From Mangrovivirga cuniculi (lineage in GTDB: Bacteria > Bacteroidota > Bacteroidia > Cytophagales > Cyclobacteriaceae), in the NCBI RefSeq assembly GCF_005166025.1, contig NZ_CP028923.1, positions 3,970,001 through 4,034,000 of the forward strand: a stretch of 64,000 bases of DNA, read 5' to 3'. Positions within the stretch are counted from its first letter, which is position 1, and each line of letters begins with the position of its first letter. This document shows, one piece after another, positions 26,899 through 35,514 of the stretch. The position numbers were made by a program, and so were the translations under genes. Below the pieces are notes generated by a model, which was given only the letters and a program-made list of their open reading frames with translations, was not told the origin of the DNA and ran no database searches.

Positions 26899-27075
26899 AT
26901 GAACATGTCCCTTCTTTCATACTCCAAAACGATCCTTTCAAAAGTTAAGTGTTACCCAAATATTTATAAAAAAGAATATAAAAAAGCAATTAAAAATCTT
27001 GATCCTCAAGAGGCAAGAGAATTAAAGGAATGGTTACAACAACAAGAAGTCGAATACTCTGAAATGACGGCCTAA
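26899..27075 (+). CDS. Small basic protein, 58 residues
   Basis: The short ORF MNMSLLSYSKTILSKV... has a hydrophobic-helical start, a basic middle (YKKEYKKAIKNLDPQE) and an acidic end. It has a clear start and stop, sits in its own space between two terminators and resembles the short helical proteins seen in many Bacteroidota genomes in this size range. No function is known. It could be a regulatory or structural microprotein; expression is not demonstrated. Confidence 0.55.
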   Translation: MNMSLLSYSKTILSKVKCYPNIYKKEYKKAIKNLDPQEARELKEWLQQQEVEYSEMTA

Positions 27076-27121
27076 AAAGGTCTTTTGTTAAAGTAGATGA
27101 TTCAAGATCCGGATTAAAAAT

Positions 27122-27152
27122 TAATTAGGGCTGTAAGGATCAGCCCTAATTA
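27122..27152. terminator. Bidirectional terminator hairpin
   Basis: A 12-bp perfect inverted repeat TAATTAGGGCTG / CAGCCCTAATTA with a 7-base loop lies between the small ORF (+) and the end of osmC (-). It is GC-rich at the loop end and flanked by T and A runs. Confidence 0.75.
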
Positions 27153-27160
27153 GTATTATT

Positions 27161-27577
27161 TTAAAGTAATTCAGCTTCCAGATTGATCTTAGCATCAAGT
27201 AGCTTTGAAATTGGGCAATTGTCCTTTGCATCATTCACCATTTCAGTAAATTTATCATTTTCAAGGCCGGCTACTTTAACTTTTGTTATTAGAAACACTT
27301 CTTTGATAGCTCCATCTTCAAGGATCACCTGAGATTCAGTATTAATTTCTTCAGCTTCGAAGTCATTTTCCTGTAAGACAAAAGCAAGCTTCATTGAAAA
27401 ACAGCCTGCATGAGCTGCCCCAACAAGTTCTTCAGGATTTGTACCTTCACCATCTTCAAACCTGGACGAAAATCCATAATTACTGTCTTTTAAAACCCCG
27501 CTTTGGGTAGAAAGTGTTCCTTTACCTGTTTTACCAGCTCCCTTCCAGACAGCTGTAGCTTTTCTTTTAATTTTCAT
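27161..27577 (-). CDS. OsmC-family peroxiredoxin
   Basis: The protein has 138 residues. The two redox cysteines of OsmC are visible: Cys59 in AAHAGCFSMKL and Cys121 in NCPISKLL. OsmC proteins reduce organic hydroperoxides in the cytoplasm. The start MKIKRKATAVWKGAGKTGKG is typical of the family. It lies 24 bp downstream of the acyl-CoA dehydrogenase gene on the same strand, so the pair is probably cotranscribed. Confidence 0.93.
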   Translation of the reverse strand: MKIKRKATAVWKGAGKTGKGTLSTQSGVLKDSNYGFSSRFEDGEGTNPEELVGAAHAGCFSMKLAFVLQENDFEAEEINTESQVILEDGAIKEVFLITKVKVAGLENDKFTEMVNDAKDNCPISKLLDAKINLEAELL

Positions 27578-27601
27578 ATCACTTTATTGGTTTATGATTG
27601 A

Positions 27602-28951
27602 TTAAATAAATGCACTTTTTCCTGTTATTGCTCTTCCGACAATTAGTGAATTAATTTCCTTAGTCCCTTCATAGCTGTAAATAGCTTCAGCATCAGCAAC
27701 AAATCTGGCGACATTATATTCTAATAAAATCCCATTTCCTCCCATCACTTCTCTGGCTGTACTCACAATATCACGGGTTCTTAGAGTACAAAAAACTTTA
27801 GCAAGACTGGCATGTTCATCTTTTAATTCACCATTATCCTGCATTTTAGACAATCTATAACACATGTTCTGCATGGCTGTCAAATTACTTAACATCGTAA
27901 CGAGGTGGTCCTGGATAAGTTGAAAGCTGCTTATAGATTTACCAAATTGCTTCCTGTCATGAGTATATTGAACTGCATATTCATAGGCTCCTCGTGCACA
28001 TCCTACTGCCTGCCACGCAACAGAAGCCCTCGTCATTCGCAATACAGCAGCAAGATCTTTAAAAGAGTTTGCTTTTTCGAGCTTAGCAGAATCAGGCACC
28101 TTACAGTTTTCCATGGTGATCGTTGCATTTTGAACGACCCTCAGAGCCATTTTATCCTTGATCTTTTCAGCTTTAAAACCAGGTGTATCTGTTTCTACTA
28201 TAAAACCCTTTACGTGTCCATCATCAAGATCCCTGGCATAGATGATAACAATATCAGAAAACGTAGCATTACCTATCCATTTCTTTTGTCCGTTTAAAAT
28301 CCAGGAATCTCCTTCTTTTTTAACAGTAGTAGTTAGTCCTCCGGCTACTGCAGAACCTACTTTAGGCTCTGTAAGTCCGAAAGCACCTATTTTTTCAAAC
28401 TTTTGTAGTTTTGGCAGCCAGTATTCCTTTTGCTCTTCGGATCCTAAAAGATAAATCGACCCCATACAGAGCCCACTTTGTACTCCAAAAAAAGTTGAAA
28501 TACTTGTATCTGTTTTAGCCATTTCCATAGCTACAAATCCTTCTAAAAGAAAACTTTTTCCTGGACATCCATATCCCTGGTAAGTCAAACCACAGATATC
28601 TAGTTCTGCTAGCTTGGGGATTAACTCTTTAGGAAACTCATCTTTTCGCCAATAATCATTGATAATTGGAGCTACTTCCTGATGCATGAAATCTCTAACC
28701 TGCATTTGCACCTTTCTATCTTCCAGGGGTAGAGTAGAATGCAAATTATAAAAATCCCCATCTATCCATGGCAGTTCATTATTTTCATCTCCGCCTTTTA
28801 ACATCTTCATCATTTGCTTAAGCTGCTTATCATCTAATTTATCTAAAGCTGAAAGGGCTTCGTTAAAATCTATTTTTTGAGCTAAAGCATTTACTTTATC
28901 AACATCAAGACTTTTTACAAGACGAATGATAGATTTGAATTTATTGAGCAT
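27602..28951 (-). CDS. Acyl-CoA dehydrogenase with N-terminal helical extension
   Basis: This is a 449-residue flavoenzyme. Family features are FGLTEPKVGSAVAGG (FAD-contacting), WILNGQKKWIGNATFSD, YTHDRKQFGKSISSFQLIQ, MGGNGILLEYNVAR and the catalytic Glu in IYSYEGTKEINSLIVGRAITG. The last group and the RDFMHQEVAPIINDYW start point to the glutaryl-CoA dehydrogenase-like branch. The first 55 or so residues are an extra acidic/basic helix not present in most members. The exact acyl substrate is not shown. It is probably in an operon with osmC. Confidence 0.9.
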   Translation of the reverse strand: MLNKFKSIIRLVKSLDVDKVNALAQKIDFNEALSALDKLDDKQLKQMMKMLKGGDENNELPWIDGDFYNLHSTLPLEDRKVQMQVRDFMHQEVAPIINDYWRKDEFPKELIPKLAELDICGLTYQGYGCPGKSFLLEGFVAMEMAKTDTSISTFFGVQSGLCMGSIYLLGSEEQKEYWLPKLQKFEKIGAFGLTEPKVGSAVAGGLTTTVKKEGDSWILNGQKKWIGNATFSDIVIIYARDLDDGHVKGFIVETDTPGFKAEKIKDKMALRVVQNATITMENCKVPDSAKLEKANSFKDLAAVLRMTRASVAWQAVGCARGAYEYAVQYTHDRKQFGKSISSFQLIQDHLVTMLSNLTAMQNMCYRLSKMQDNGELKDEHASLAKVFCTLRTRDIVSTAREVMGGNGILLEYNVARFVADAEAIYSYEGTKEINSLIVGRAITGKSAFI

Positions 28952-29097
28952 AGGGTCTATTGCTTTTTATGATTAAGTGTTCGATCGTAAGCGATGACCG
29001 ATACACTATAATTTAATCCATAAAAATCAGAAATGTTTAATTTATCTGAAGTATCAAAGCAATATCCTGTTTAAAAGAATCCTTACAGATATTATTC

Positions 29098-30939
29098 TTA
29101 GATATAATTATTTATTTTAGGAAGACGAAGAATAAAAGTACTTCCTTCCTGAGGATGAGATTCAGCGGTAAGTTGTCCGTTTAATTTTCTTGCCAGATCA
29201 TAGCATAGCATTAAGCCAATACCTACTCCCTGAGTTAGACCACTTCTGCCTGTAGCCTTCCATCTAAATAGGTTTTCTATCTGTTCGGGTGGGATACCAA
29301 AACCAAAGTCCTGGACTTCAATAATTAACTCATCATTACTTTTGCTGGCATTTACATGGACTATGCTATTATCTTTACTAAATTTCATTGCATTCGATAT
29401 GAGATTTCTCATAATAAATAAAAATGCATTCTTATCAGTAATAAATTTCATTTCCTCCGGAACATCAAGCCTGACATCGAGTTGCTTTTGCCGGGCAAGA
29501 TTATCAAAAGAGCTGACAGATTCAATTAGAATTTGCTTTACAGTAAAAGATTCCGGAATTAGTTGTTGATCATCGATACTACTTTTAGCCCAATGTAAAA
29601 GATTTGTGAGCATTTCATCTGTCTGATCAAATCTCACCAGCATTTCTGCCGTTAGAAATTGTAATTCTCTATCTGAGATACCTCCCATTTTCATTAATTC
29701 CAGCATACCTCTAAGAGATTTCAAAGGTGCTCTATAATCGTGTGATATGATAGTAAACAGCTCATCTTTGATCTTTACCAACTCCTGGAGTTCTTTGTTT
29801 GCTCTTACCTTTTGCTGGTAATACAATGATATAACGATAATAAAACCAATTAGTAGAATGATCAATCCAGCGAGAAGAAGGTTATTCATTTTATTTCTGG
29901 CCTGAACTTCTCTCGCAAGATTCAATTCGCTTACCTTATCCTCCAATTGCCTGCTCAACTCAAGGCTGGCTACCTTAAGTTTTTCTTCTTTAAGATTTAG
30001 CGAATCTCTTAGATTATTGTATTGCTCCATCACATACAATGCCTCTGGAAGCCTTCCCTTCTCTTTTAATAGATTATACTTTACCCGGTAAAAATCCATT
30101 AGCAGCGGGCCTCCCGAATAATCCTGAGCGACTTTTATCCCTTTATTAAGTGTTGTAAGAGCTTTTGATGTATCTCCTCTGCGCTTATATAAATCAGAAG
30201 ATTTTAATAAAGTATAGGCAATTCCATAATTATCCTTGATGTGCTCCTTAATATTTAAAGAAAGATCGAAGTAATATTGTGCAGAATCAAAATTATTCAA
30301 TTTCAGATGTGATTCTCCTATATTGTTATAAAGATAGGCCATACCTCTGCTATCATTGGCCTGTTCCATATAAACCAAAGACTTTTCGAAACTATCAAGA
30401 GCTTTCTCCGGCTGATTAATAGCCAGGTATAAAATCCCTTTATTGTTATCAATCCTCGAAATGTATTCATACAGTTTTATATCACTCGCCAATCGCTCTG
30501 CTCTGTCATAGTAATCAAGAGCCAATTCCTTTCTTCCCATTTGATAATAAAGTAGCCCCATGGCATTCGTAACTACTACCTGACCTTTGACATCATTGAT
30601 TTCTTCATAAGATCTTAATCCTTTTAAATACAATTCTGTCGCCTGGGAGTAGTTACCAAGCATATAATTAAGATATCCTAAAGTTTGAAGTGCTGCGGCC
30701 CTCCCTTTTGTGTAATCTATTAAAATAGACTCATTCATAACTGCTTTAGATATATCGAGGGAAGTAGATATATCTGATGATTTTATCTCCCAGGCGTATG
30801 CATTTAAAGAATCTATCGCTTCTATTTTATCACCATAATCAAGTTCTTCAAAAAAGAAACGGTCTACCTGGGCAAATCCTTTATAGGGAAATACCGAAAT
30901 AAAAAAAAATGAAATAAAATATAAAAAAACGCTTTTCAC
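29098..30939 (-). CDS. TPR-containing sensor histidine kinase
   Basis: The protein has 613 residues: a signal peptide (MKSVFLYFISFFFISVFPYKGFAQ), about six periplasmic TPR repeats (residues 80-320, for example YLNYMLGNYSQATELYLKGL), a coiled coil, one transmembrane helix (LLLAGLIILLIGFIIVISLYY) near residue 360, a HisKA domain with phospho-acceptor His in IISHDYRAPLKSL and a HATPase domain with N-box (RNLISNAMKFS), G1 (VQDFGFGIPP) and G2 (GVGIGL). Such periplasmic-TPR kinases are common in Bacteroidota. No response regulator is adjacent. An SDR gene lies 2 bp upstream on the same strand and is probably cotranscribed. Confidence 0.92.
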   Translation of the reverse strand: MKSVFLYFISFFFISVFPYKGFAQVDRFFFEELDYGDKIEAIDSLNAYAWEIKSSDISTSLDISKAVMNESILIDYTKGRAAALQTLGYLNYMLGNYSQATELYLKGLRSYEEINDVKGQVVVTNAMGLLYYQMGRKELALDYYDRAERLASDIKLYEYISRIDNNKGILYLAINQPEKALDSFEKSLVYMEQANDSRGMAYLYNNIGESHLKLNNFDSAQYYFDLSLNIKEHIKDNYGIAYTLLKSSDLYKRRGDTSKALTTLNKGIKVAQDYSGGPLLMDFYRVKYNLLKEKGRLPEALYVMEQYNNLRDSLNLKEEKLKVASLELSRQLEDKVSELNLAREVQARNKMNNLLLAGLIILLIGFIIVISLYYQQKVRANKELQELVKIKDELFTIISHDYRAPLKSLRGMLELMKMGGISDRELQFLTAEMLVRFDQTDEMLTNLLHWAKSSIDDQQLIPESFTVKQILIESVSSFDNLARQKQLDVRLDVPEEMKFITDKNAFLFIMRNLISNAMKFSKDNSIVHVNASKSNDELIIEVQDFGFGIPPEQIENLFRWKATGRSGLTQGVGIGLMLCYDLARKLNGQLTAESHPQEGSTFILRLPKINNYI

Positions 30940-30941
30940 AA

Positions 30942-31730
30942 TTATTGAACAGGGGTCTTTCCTCCATCAACTGATAAACTCACTCCGTTAATATACGATG
31001 CTTTATTCGAAGCTAAAAATACAACGATATTTGCAATTTCCTCAGGTTCTGCAAATCTTCCTGCCGGAACTGACTTCATCATTCGATCTTCCATTTCCAT
31101 ATAAGATATTCGCTCGGCTTCTGCCCGACTTTGAATTAAACTCTTCAATCTATCGGTTTTAGTAAGCCCCGGAAGTACATTATTTACGGTAATACCAAAA
31201 CCAGCTAATTCAGCTGACAATGTTTTTGACCAGTTAGCAACAGCTCCTCTTATGGTATTAGATACCCCTAATCCTGGAATAGGTGCTTTTACGGAGGTAG
31301 ACACGATATTTATCACCCGACCGAATTGTTGATTTTGCATATGAGGCAATAAAGCCTGAAGTAAAATTTGATTAACAATGAGATGAGCTGAAAAGGCATT
31401 TTGATAAAGAGCAGGTTCTGATTCAAAAGCCAGACCTGGTGAAGGTCCTCCGGTATTATTAATAAGTATGTCTATATCTTTTCCTTCGCTTAAATAGGTA
31501 TTCACTGCTTTTTCTACCAAATGAGGCTCATTGAAATCAGCAGAAATTACATCATGGACTTGCCCCATTGACGTGTCCAATTCAGCTGCTACTTGTTTCA
31601 GCCTTTCCTTATTTCTGGAAATCAGTGTGATTGACGCTCCTGAGGCTGCCAGACCTATAGCTATTGCTTTACCAATACCTCTGGAGCTCCCACAAACTAA
31701 AGCTCTGCGATTTTTAAGCGATATCTCCAT
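30942..31730 (-). CDS. SDR-family oxidoreductase with altered catalytic tetrad
   Basis: This is a 262-residue Rossmann protein with CGSSRGIGKAIAIGL and LINNTGGPSPG. The usual catalytic Tyr-x3-Lys is replaced: the aligned segment reads SNTIRGAVANWSKTLS, with Ser and Arg where Tyr and Lys should be. The upstream Ser is kept (INIVSTS). A subgroup of bacterial SDRs shares this SNxxR form, so it is not decay. It may bind NAD(P) but lack normal dehydrogenase chemistry. It lies 2 bp upstream of the sensor kinase gene. Confidence 0.85.
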   Translation of the reverse strand: MEISLKNRRALVCGSSRGIGKAIAIGLAASGASITLISRNKERLKQVAAELDTSMGQVHDVISADFNEPHLVEKAVNTYLSEGKDIDILINNTGGPSPGLAFESEPALYQNAFSAHLIVNQILLQALLPHMQNQQFGRVINIVSTSVKAPIPGLGVSNTIRGAVANWSKTLSAELAGFGITVNNVLPGLTKTDRLKSLIQSRAEAERISYMEMEDRMMKSVPAGRFAEPEEIANIVVFLASNKASYINGVSLSVDGGKTPVQ

Positions 31731-31862
31731 GGATAAACTATTTTATACAAAAACATTGTTATACGATATTAACATAAAAATACATATCTAATTAGTTTTT
31801 CGAATAAAGAATTAAACTTTAGCATGAATAATCAGAATTATTAATAATATATTTGACTTAGT

Positions 31863-32282
31863 ATGGAAATAATAGGCAGACTTGAATTGGTGGATCTCCC
31901 TGAATTACACCTGGAAAGAATCGAGGCTAAAATTGATACAGGAGCGTATAGAAGTGCGATTCACTATAAAGATTTAAAGGTTAAAACAATTAAAGGGAAA
32001 GAAACCTTGATAGTTACTCTTGACCTTATGGGTGACACTCCAATAGAGAAAAGATTTACAGACTTTAAAGTAACAAAAGTTAAAAGCTCGTTTGGTGATC
32101 GATTAAAGAGGTACTTTATCAGAACTAAAATTAAAATCGGTCATAAGTCCAAAATGGTCGACCTTAGTTTTAGCGACAGGTCTGATATGAGATACCCAAT
32201 ATTAATAGGAAGAAAGGTTCTGGCTAAAACATTTCTCGTGGATGTTTCAGCTAAACATTTACATACCCCACATCAAGATTAA
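31863..32282 (+). CDS. Retropepsin-like protein (PF05618, RimB-type; also called putative ATP-dependent zinc protease)
   Basis: The protein has 139 residues. The motif EAKIDTGAYRSAIH near residue 22 carries the aspartic-protease-like DTGA, and SDRSDMRYPILIGRKVL near the end completes a retropepsin fold. Homologues are found beside rimK, and in Pseudomonas the RimK-RimB pair controls glutamation of ribosomal protein S6. Here rimK is convergent and ends 3 bp away. TATATTTG at 31848-31855 fits a Bacteroidota -7 box and would give an almost leaderless mRNA; the -33 box is weak. Function is inferred from family and neighbour. Confidence 0.82.
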   Translation: MEIIGRLELVDLPELHLERIEAKIDTGAYRSAIHYKDLKVKTIKGKETLIVTLDLMGDTPIEKRFTDFKVTKVKSSFGDRLKRYFIRTKIKIGHKSKMVDLSFSDRSDMRYPILIGRKVLAKTFLVDVSAKHLHTPHQD

Positions 32283-32285
32283 CTA

Positions 32286-33164
32286 TTAGCTATTGGTTTC
32301 TATAAATTTGATAATCTCACCTGCGACATCCTTGCCCGTTGCCTTTTCGATTCCTTCGAGTCCGGGAGAACTATTCACCTCAATAATAAGAGGTCCTCTT
32401 TCCGACTGAAGCATATCTACACCTGCTACCCCCAACTTTAAAGATCTGGCAGCCCTGACAGCTGCTATTTCCTCTTCTCTGGATAATTCTATAACTTCAG
32501 CAGTACCTCCCCGGTGGAGATTTGACCTGAACTCCCCTTGTTTACCCTGCCTTTTGATTGCTCCAACAACTCTACCATCCACTACAAAAGCACGAATATC
32601 AGCACCTTTTGCTTCGGAAATAAACTCCTGAACTATCACTCTGGCTTTAAGCCCATTAAAAGCCTCCAATACTGAACTTGCAGCTTTTCTGGTTTCTGCT
32701 AAAACAACCCCAAGACCTTGTGTCCCTTCAAGTAGCTTTATAATAAGAGGAGCTCCACCTACCTGTTCAATAATAGATTCAACATCCCTGGAATAATTTG
32801 TAAAGACGGTTTTGGGAAGACCTAAACCTGCTCGACTTAATACCTGAAAGGACCTAAGCTTATCACGAGACCTTACTAATGATTGCGAATCTACTGTAGT
32901 AAAAACATTCATCATTTCAAATTGCCTCACAACAGCAGTGCCATAAAAAGTAACTGAAGCTCCAATTCTAGGAATTATAGCATCGACATCTTTAATCTCT
33001 TCTCCATTGTAGAAAATTTGAGGGTTTTTCTTTTCAATCAGAATATTACATTTAGTGTGATTGATAACTCGAGTTTCATGACCGCGGGCTTCAGCTGCCT
33101 CAACCAATCTACTAGTCGAGTAAAGAGACGGGTTGCGTGATAAGATTACAATTTTCATTGGCAA
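32286..33164 (-). CDS. rimK: RimK-type ATP-grasp alpha-L-glutamate ligase
   Basis: The protein has 292 residues. The N-terminal domain begins [20 protein letters not shown], and the ATP-grasp core has the glycine-rich ATP loop ([14 protein letters not shown]), the [15 protein letters not shown] strand pair and the magnesium-binding [18 protein letters not shown] end. RimK adds glutamates to the C-terminus of ribosomal protein S6 or makes related peptides. The adjacent convergent RimB-type gene supports a RimK-RimB module. The start may be either the first Met or the Met two codons later. Confidence 0.9.
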   Translation of the reverse strand: MPMKIVILSRNPSLYSTSRLVEAAEARGHETRVINHTKCNILIEKKNPQIFYNGEEIKDVDAIIPRIGASVTFYGTAVVRQFEMMNVFTTVDSQSLVRSRDKLRSFQVLSRAGLGLPKTVFTNYSRDVESIIEQVGGAPLIIKLLEGTQGLGVVLAETRKAASSVLEAFNGLKARVIVQEFISEAKGADIRAFVVDGRVVGAIKRQGKQGEFRSNLHRGGTAEVIELSREEEIAAVRAARSLKLGVAGVDMLQSERGPLIIEVNSSPGLEGIEKATGKDVAGEIIKFIETNS

Positions 33165-33232
33165 GTTTTCTTTAGGCGGTAAAAATAGCCGCTCTTTTCA
33201 ATAATCCCAGAAATAGGTTGTCTTTAATTTAA

Positions 33233-33802
33233 CTAAGCTCCTTGAGTTTCCAAAAGGTTCTTTTGAATACTAATTATTTTTTTTTGAATTCTGACAAAGG
33301 AACTTTCACCACCCGTAAACTCTGCCAACTCTTTAACAGGAATCCACTTTAATCCCTTAGATTCCTTATTGCTTCTTACCTCATTCAAATTATCAGTTAT
33401 CCATAAAAACCTCAAATCATAATGTTGATGTTCAGGTTCATTCTTGTTTTCTGGAATTGTATGAATATCCAGATCGAAAGGAATAATATTCATCAGCTTT
33501 GCGCTGACAGCGTTAGTTTCTTCATGTAATTCCTTCATCGAAACTTCCGGTAAGCATTTATTACCATCTGCATGCCCCCCTGGTTGTAGCCAACGGTCTA
33601 GTTTTTTATGATGAAGTAAAAGGATGTTTTCAGCTGCCGAATCAATCAATATCGCCGATGCAGTAAAATGTGCCTTTAAAGACTCCCTGCTATAGGCCTT
33701 GGGCTCTTTAAAATGTAACCTTAGCATCAATTTTAAATACTCCTTCTCTTTCGGGTCTGTGATATTTATTTGATCCAGTACCAGCGGAAGTTCAAATACC
33801 AT
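33233..33802 (-). CDS. Nudix hydrolase
   Basis: The protein has 189 residues. The Nudix box is in the GGHADGNKCLPEVSMKEL...HEET region: the Glu pair of ELHEET is present, while the Arg is Lys and the terminal Gly is Asn. This GGHADG subgroup is seen in many bacteria and hydrolyses nucleoside-diphosphate-linked compounds; the true substrate is unknown. The gene starts 1 bp after the upstream small secreted protein gene, so the two are cotranscribed. Confidence 0.85.
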   Translation of the reverse strand: MVFELPLVLDQINITDPKEKEYLKLMLRLHFKEPKAYSRESLKAHFTASAILIDSAAENILLLHHKKLDRWLQPGGHADGNKCLPEVSMKELHEETNAVSAKLMNIIPFDLDIHTIPENKNEPEHQHYDLRFLWITDNLNEVRSNKESKGLKWIPVKELAEFTGGESSFVRIQKKIISIQKNLLETQGA

Positions 33803-33803
33803 A

Positions 33804-34178
33804 TTAATTAATAATAATATTTGCTTTATTCAGCTTAGCATTTTCTAAAGGGCCAACTATATTACCAGTCATGTAGTTATTAAGGTCTCCTTTCTCCACA
33901 TTGACAAAATATTTCTCAGCATCAAGATCTTTGATAGTTACCCTACCTCTTTTATCAGTCTTAAAAACTTCCTTGATATGATTTTCAGAGGCATTATAAT
34001 CTTCTTCATTTTCGTACAATTTTATTGTAGCTCCTTCAACAGGATTACCCATTTCATCTAATACAGTTAACTTCAGATTCGTATTAAATATTTGATCATC
34101 TGTCCGGTCAGTATTAGTAAATGAAAAATTAGCAAATGAAATTGTCGCTAGAAAGACTATTAATAAAATGTTTTTCAT
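33804..34178 (-). CDS. Secreted protein with carboxypeptidase-regulatory-like (Ig-type) domain
   Basis: The protein has 124 residues. A signal peptide (MKNILLIVFLATISFA) is followed by one beta-sandwich domain with LTVLDEMGNPVEGATIKLYE, a KTDKRGRVTIKDLDAEKYFV turn and the closing KANIIIN. Such domains act as exported carrier or adhesion modules. No catalytic motif is present. It lies 1 bp upstream of the Nudix gene; a functional link between the two is not evident. Confidence 0.72.
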   Translation of the reverse strand: MKNILLIVFLATISFANFSFTNTDRTDDQIFNTNLKLTVLDEMGNPVEGATIKLYENEEDYNASENHIKEVFKTDKRGRVTIKDLDAEKYFVNVEKGDLNNYMTGNIVGPLENAKLNKANIIIN

Positions 34179-34295
34179 AACCCTTATAATTAATTAATAA
34201 TGAAATAGTTAGTTGCTTTATAATTGTGTATATTAATATATAATTAATTTAATATTAAAAACAGGTTCAGTACAGCAAGTTATTCATAGACCCAC

Positions 34296-34664
34296 ATGGA
34301 AACTATAAAAAAGCACTCAGACAATGTTCTATCAGCACCTGATGCGATAATTACAGAAAACTTTTTATTCTGTTCTGCTCAAATCCCGCTTGACCATAAT
34401 AATGGTCGCTTGTCAGGTAACGATATTGAAAGTCAAACATTGCAAGTAATGTTAAACTTAAGGGAAGTTCTCGAATTAAAACAGTTAAACTTCGTGGACC
34501 TGGTCAAAACGACAATATTCGTTACAGATATTGCTGAGATCTCAAAGATTAAAAGAACATATGAATCTTTCTTTAAACTTCAACAGCCAGTATGTTCTGT
34601 AATTGAAGTTAACAGATTGCCAATGGCTGCTAAAATCGCTATTGAAGCAATTGCTAAACTTTAA
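34296..34664 (+). CDS. RidA-family protein lacking the catalytic arginine
   Basis: This is a 122-residue RidA/YjgF fold protein with family features DAIITENFLFCSAQIPLD, TLQVMLNLREVLE, FVDLVKTTIFVTDI and RLPMAAKIAIEAIAKL. RidA hydrolyses reactive enamine/imine intermediates. The arginine of the usual PAR[ST] motif, needed for imine hydrolysis, is replaced by Cys here (QPVCSVIEV). It may therefore be a Rid subgroup with another role. It converges with yaaA and overlaps it by 4 bp. Confidence 0.82.
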   Translation: METIKKHSDNVLSAPDAIITENFLFCSAQIPLDHNNGRLSGNDIESQTLQVMLNLREVLELKQLNFVDLVKTTIFVTDIAEISKIKRTYESFFKLQQPVCSVIEVNRLPMAAKIAIEAIAKL

Positions 34665-35430
34665 GATTCCCGGGTAAAAACCCATTCAGATTTATTAGAT
34701 AAATCTTCATTATAAGAATAACCCATTCCCTCAAATGATTTTATTTGTTCGGGATCATAAATCTTATTTTTTATTATAAAATCAGCCATTTCACCCCTTG
34801 CCTTTTTGGCGAAAATAGCAACTACCTTTGCTTTATCACCTTTAATCTCTTTAAATACAGGCGTTACAATATCAGCATCCAGTTTTTTCTTATCTATTAC
34901 TTTGAAATATTCATTTGAAGCCAGGTTGAGTAAAATTTTATATTGGTGATTTTTAAATTGCTTATTTAGTTTTTCCGTAGGCCGGTCTCCCCAGAATTTA
35001 TAAAGGTCTTTCCCCGCTCATTCCCAAGTTTGGTCTTCATCTCCAATCTGTAGGGCTGAATCAAATCCAGAGGTTTTAATAATCCATATAAACCGGATAA
35101 AATTCTTAGGTGATCCTGCGCAAATTCAAAATCACTTTCCGAATAACTTTCCAGATCAAATCCAGTATAGACATCACCTTTAAATGCAGCAAGGGCCTGC
35201 TTTGCATTACCCTCATTAAACGGGGTTTTAAATTCATCGTACCTCTGAGAATTTAACTCAGCGAGGTTTTTGGATATATCCATCAAAGATTCTAGTTCCG
35301 GGACAGATAGCTTTTTCAGTTCTTTTACTAATTTTTTAGATTCATTCAAAAATTCCGGTACTGAGCTATCTATTTTAAAATCAACATCAGAAAAATCCTG
35401 TGTTTTTGAAGGAGATATTATCGTGATCAT
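34661..35430 (-). CDS. yaaA: YaaA/DUF328 peroxide-stress protein, interrupted by a one-base deletion
   Basis: YaaA lowers free iron and protects DNA during peroxide stress. The N-terminus MITIISPSKTQDF and LRILSGLYGLLKPLDLIQPYR are diagnostic. The frame breaks near 35009-35015: one added base (in the minus-strand G4 or A3 run) restores NERGKDLYKFWGDR and continues to a stop at 34661, giving 256 residues, normal for the family. Without it the first frame ends early, near 34966. The distal part (WVFTRES end, ATP-independent core) reads as intact protein, so a sequencing deletion is likely. Its 3' end overlaps the RidA-like stop. Confidence 0.87.
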
Positions 35431-35514
35431 AAAAGTCTTTTTTATTTATTGTTCACAAAAATAACGGCAAAAACCGGGTTGCTGTTTTAAAAACTAACTT
35501 CATTAAAAATAAAT

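Noticed and set aside
27905-28297. 130-codon ORF antisense to the acyl-CoA dehydrogenase
   Set aside because: The sense gene is complete and conserved; the antisense product is Ser/Phe-rich noise.
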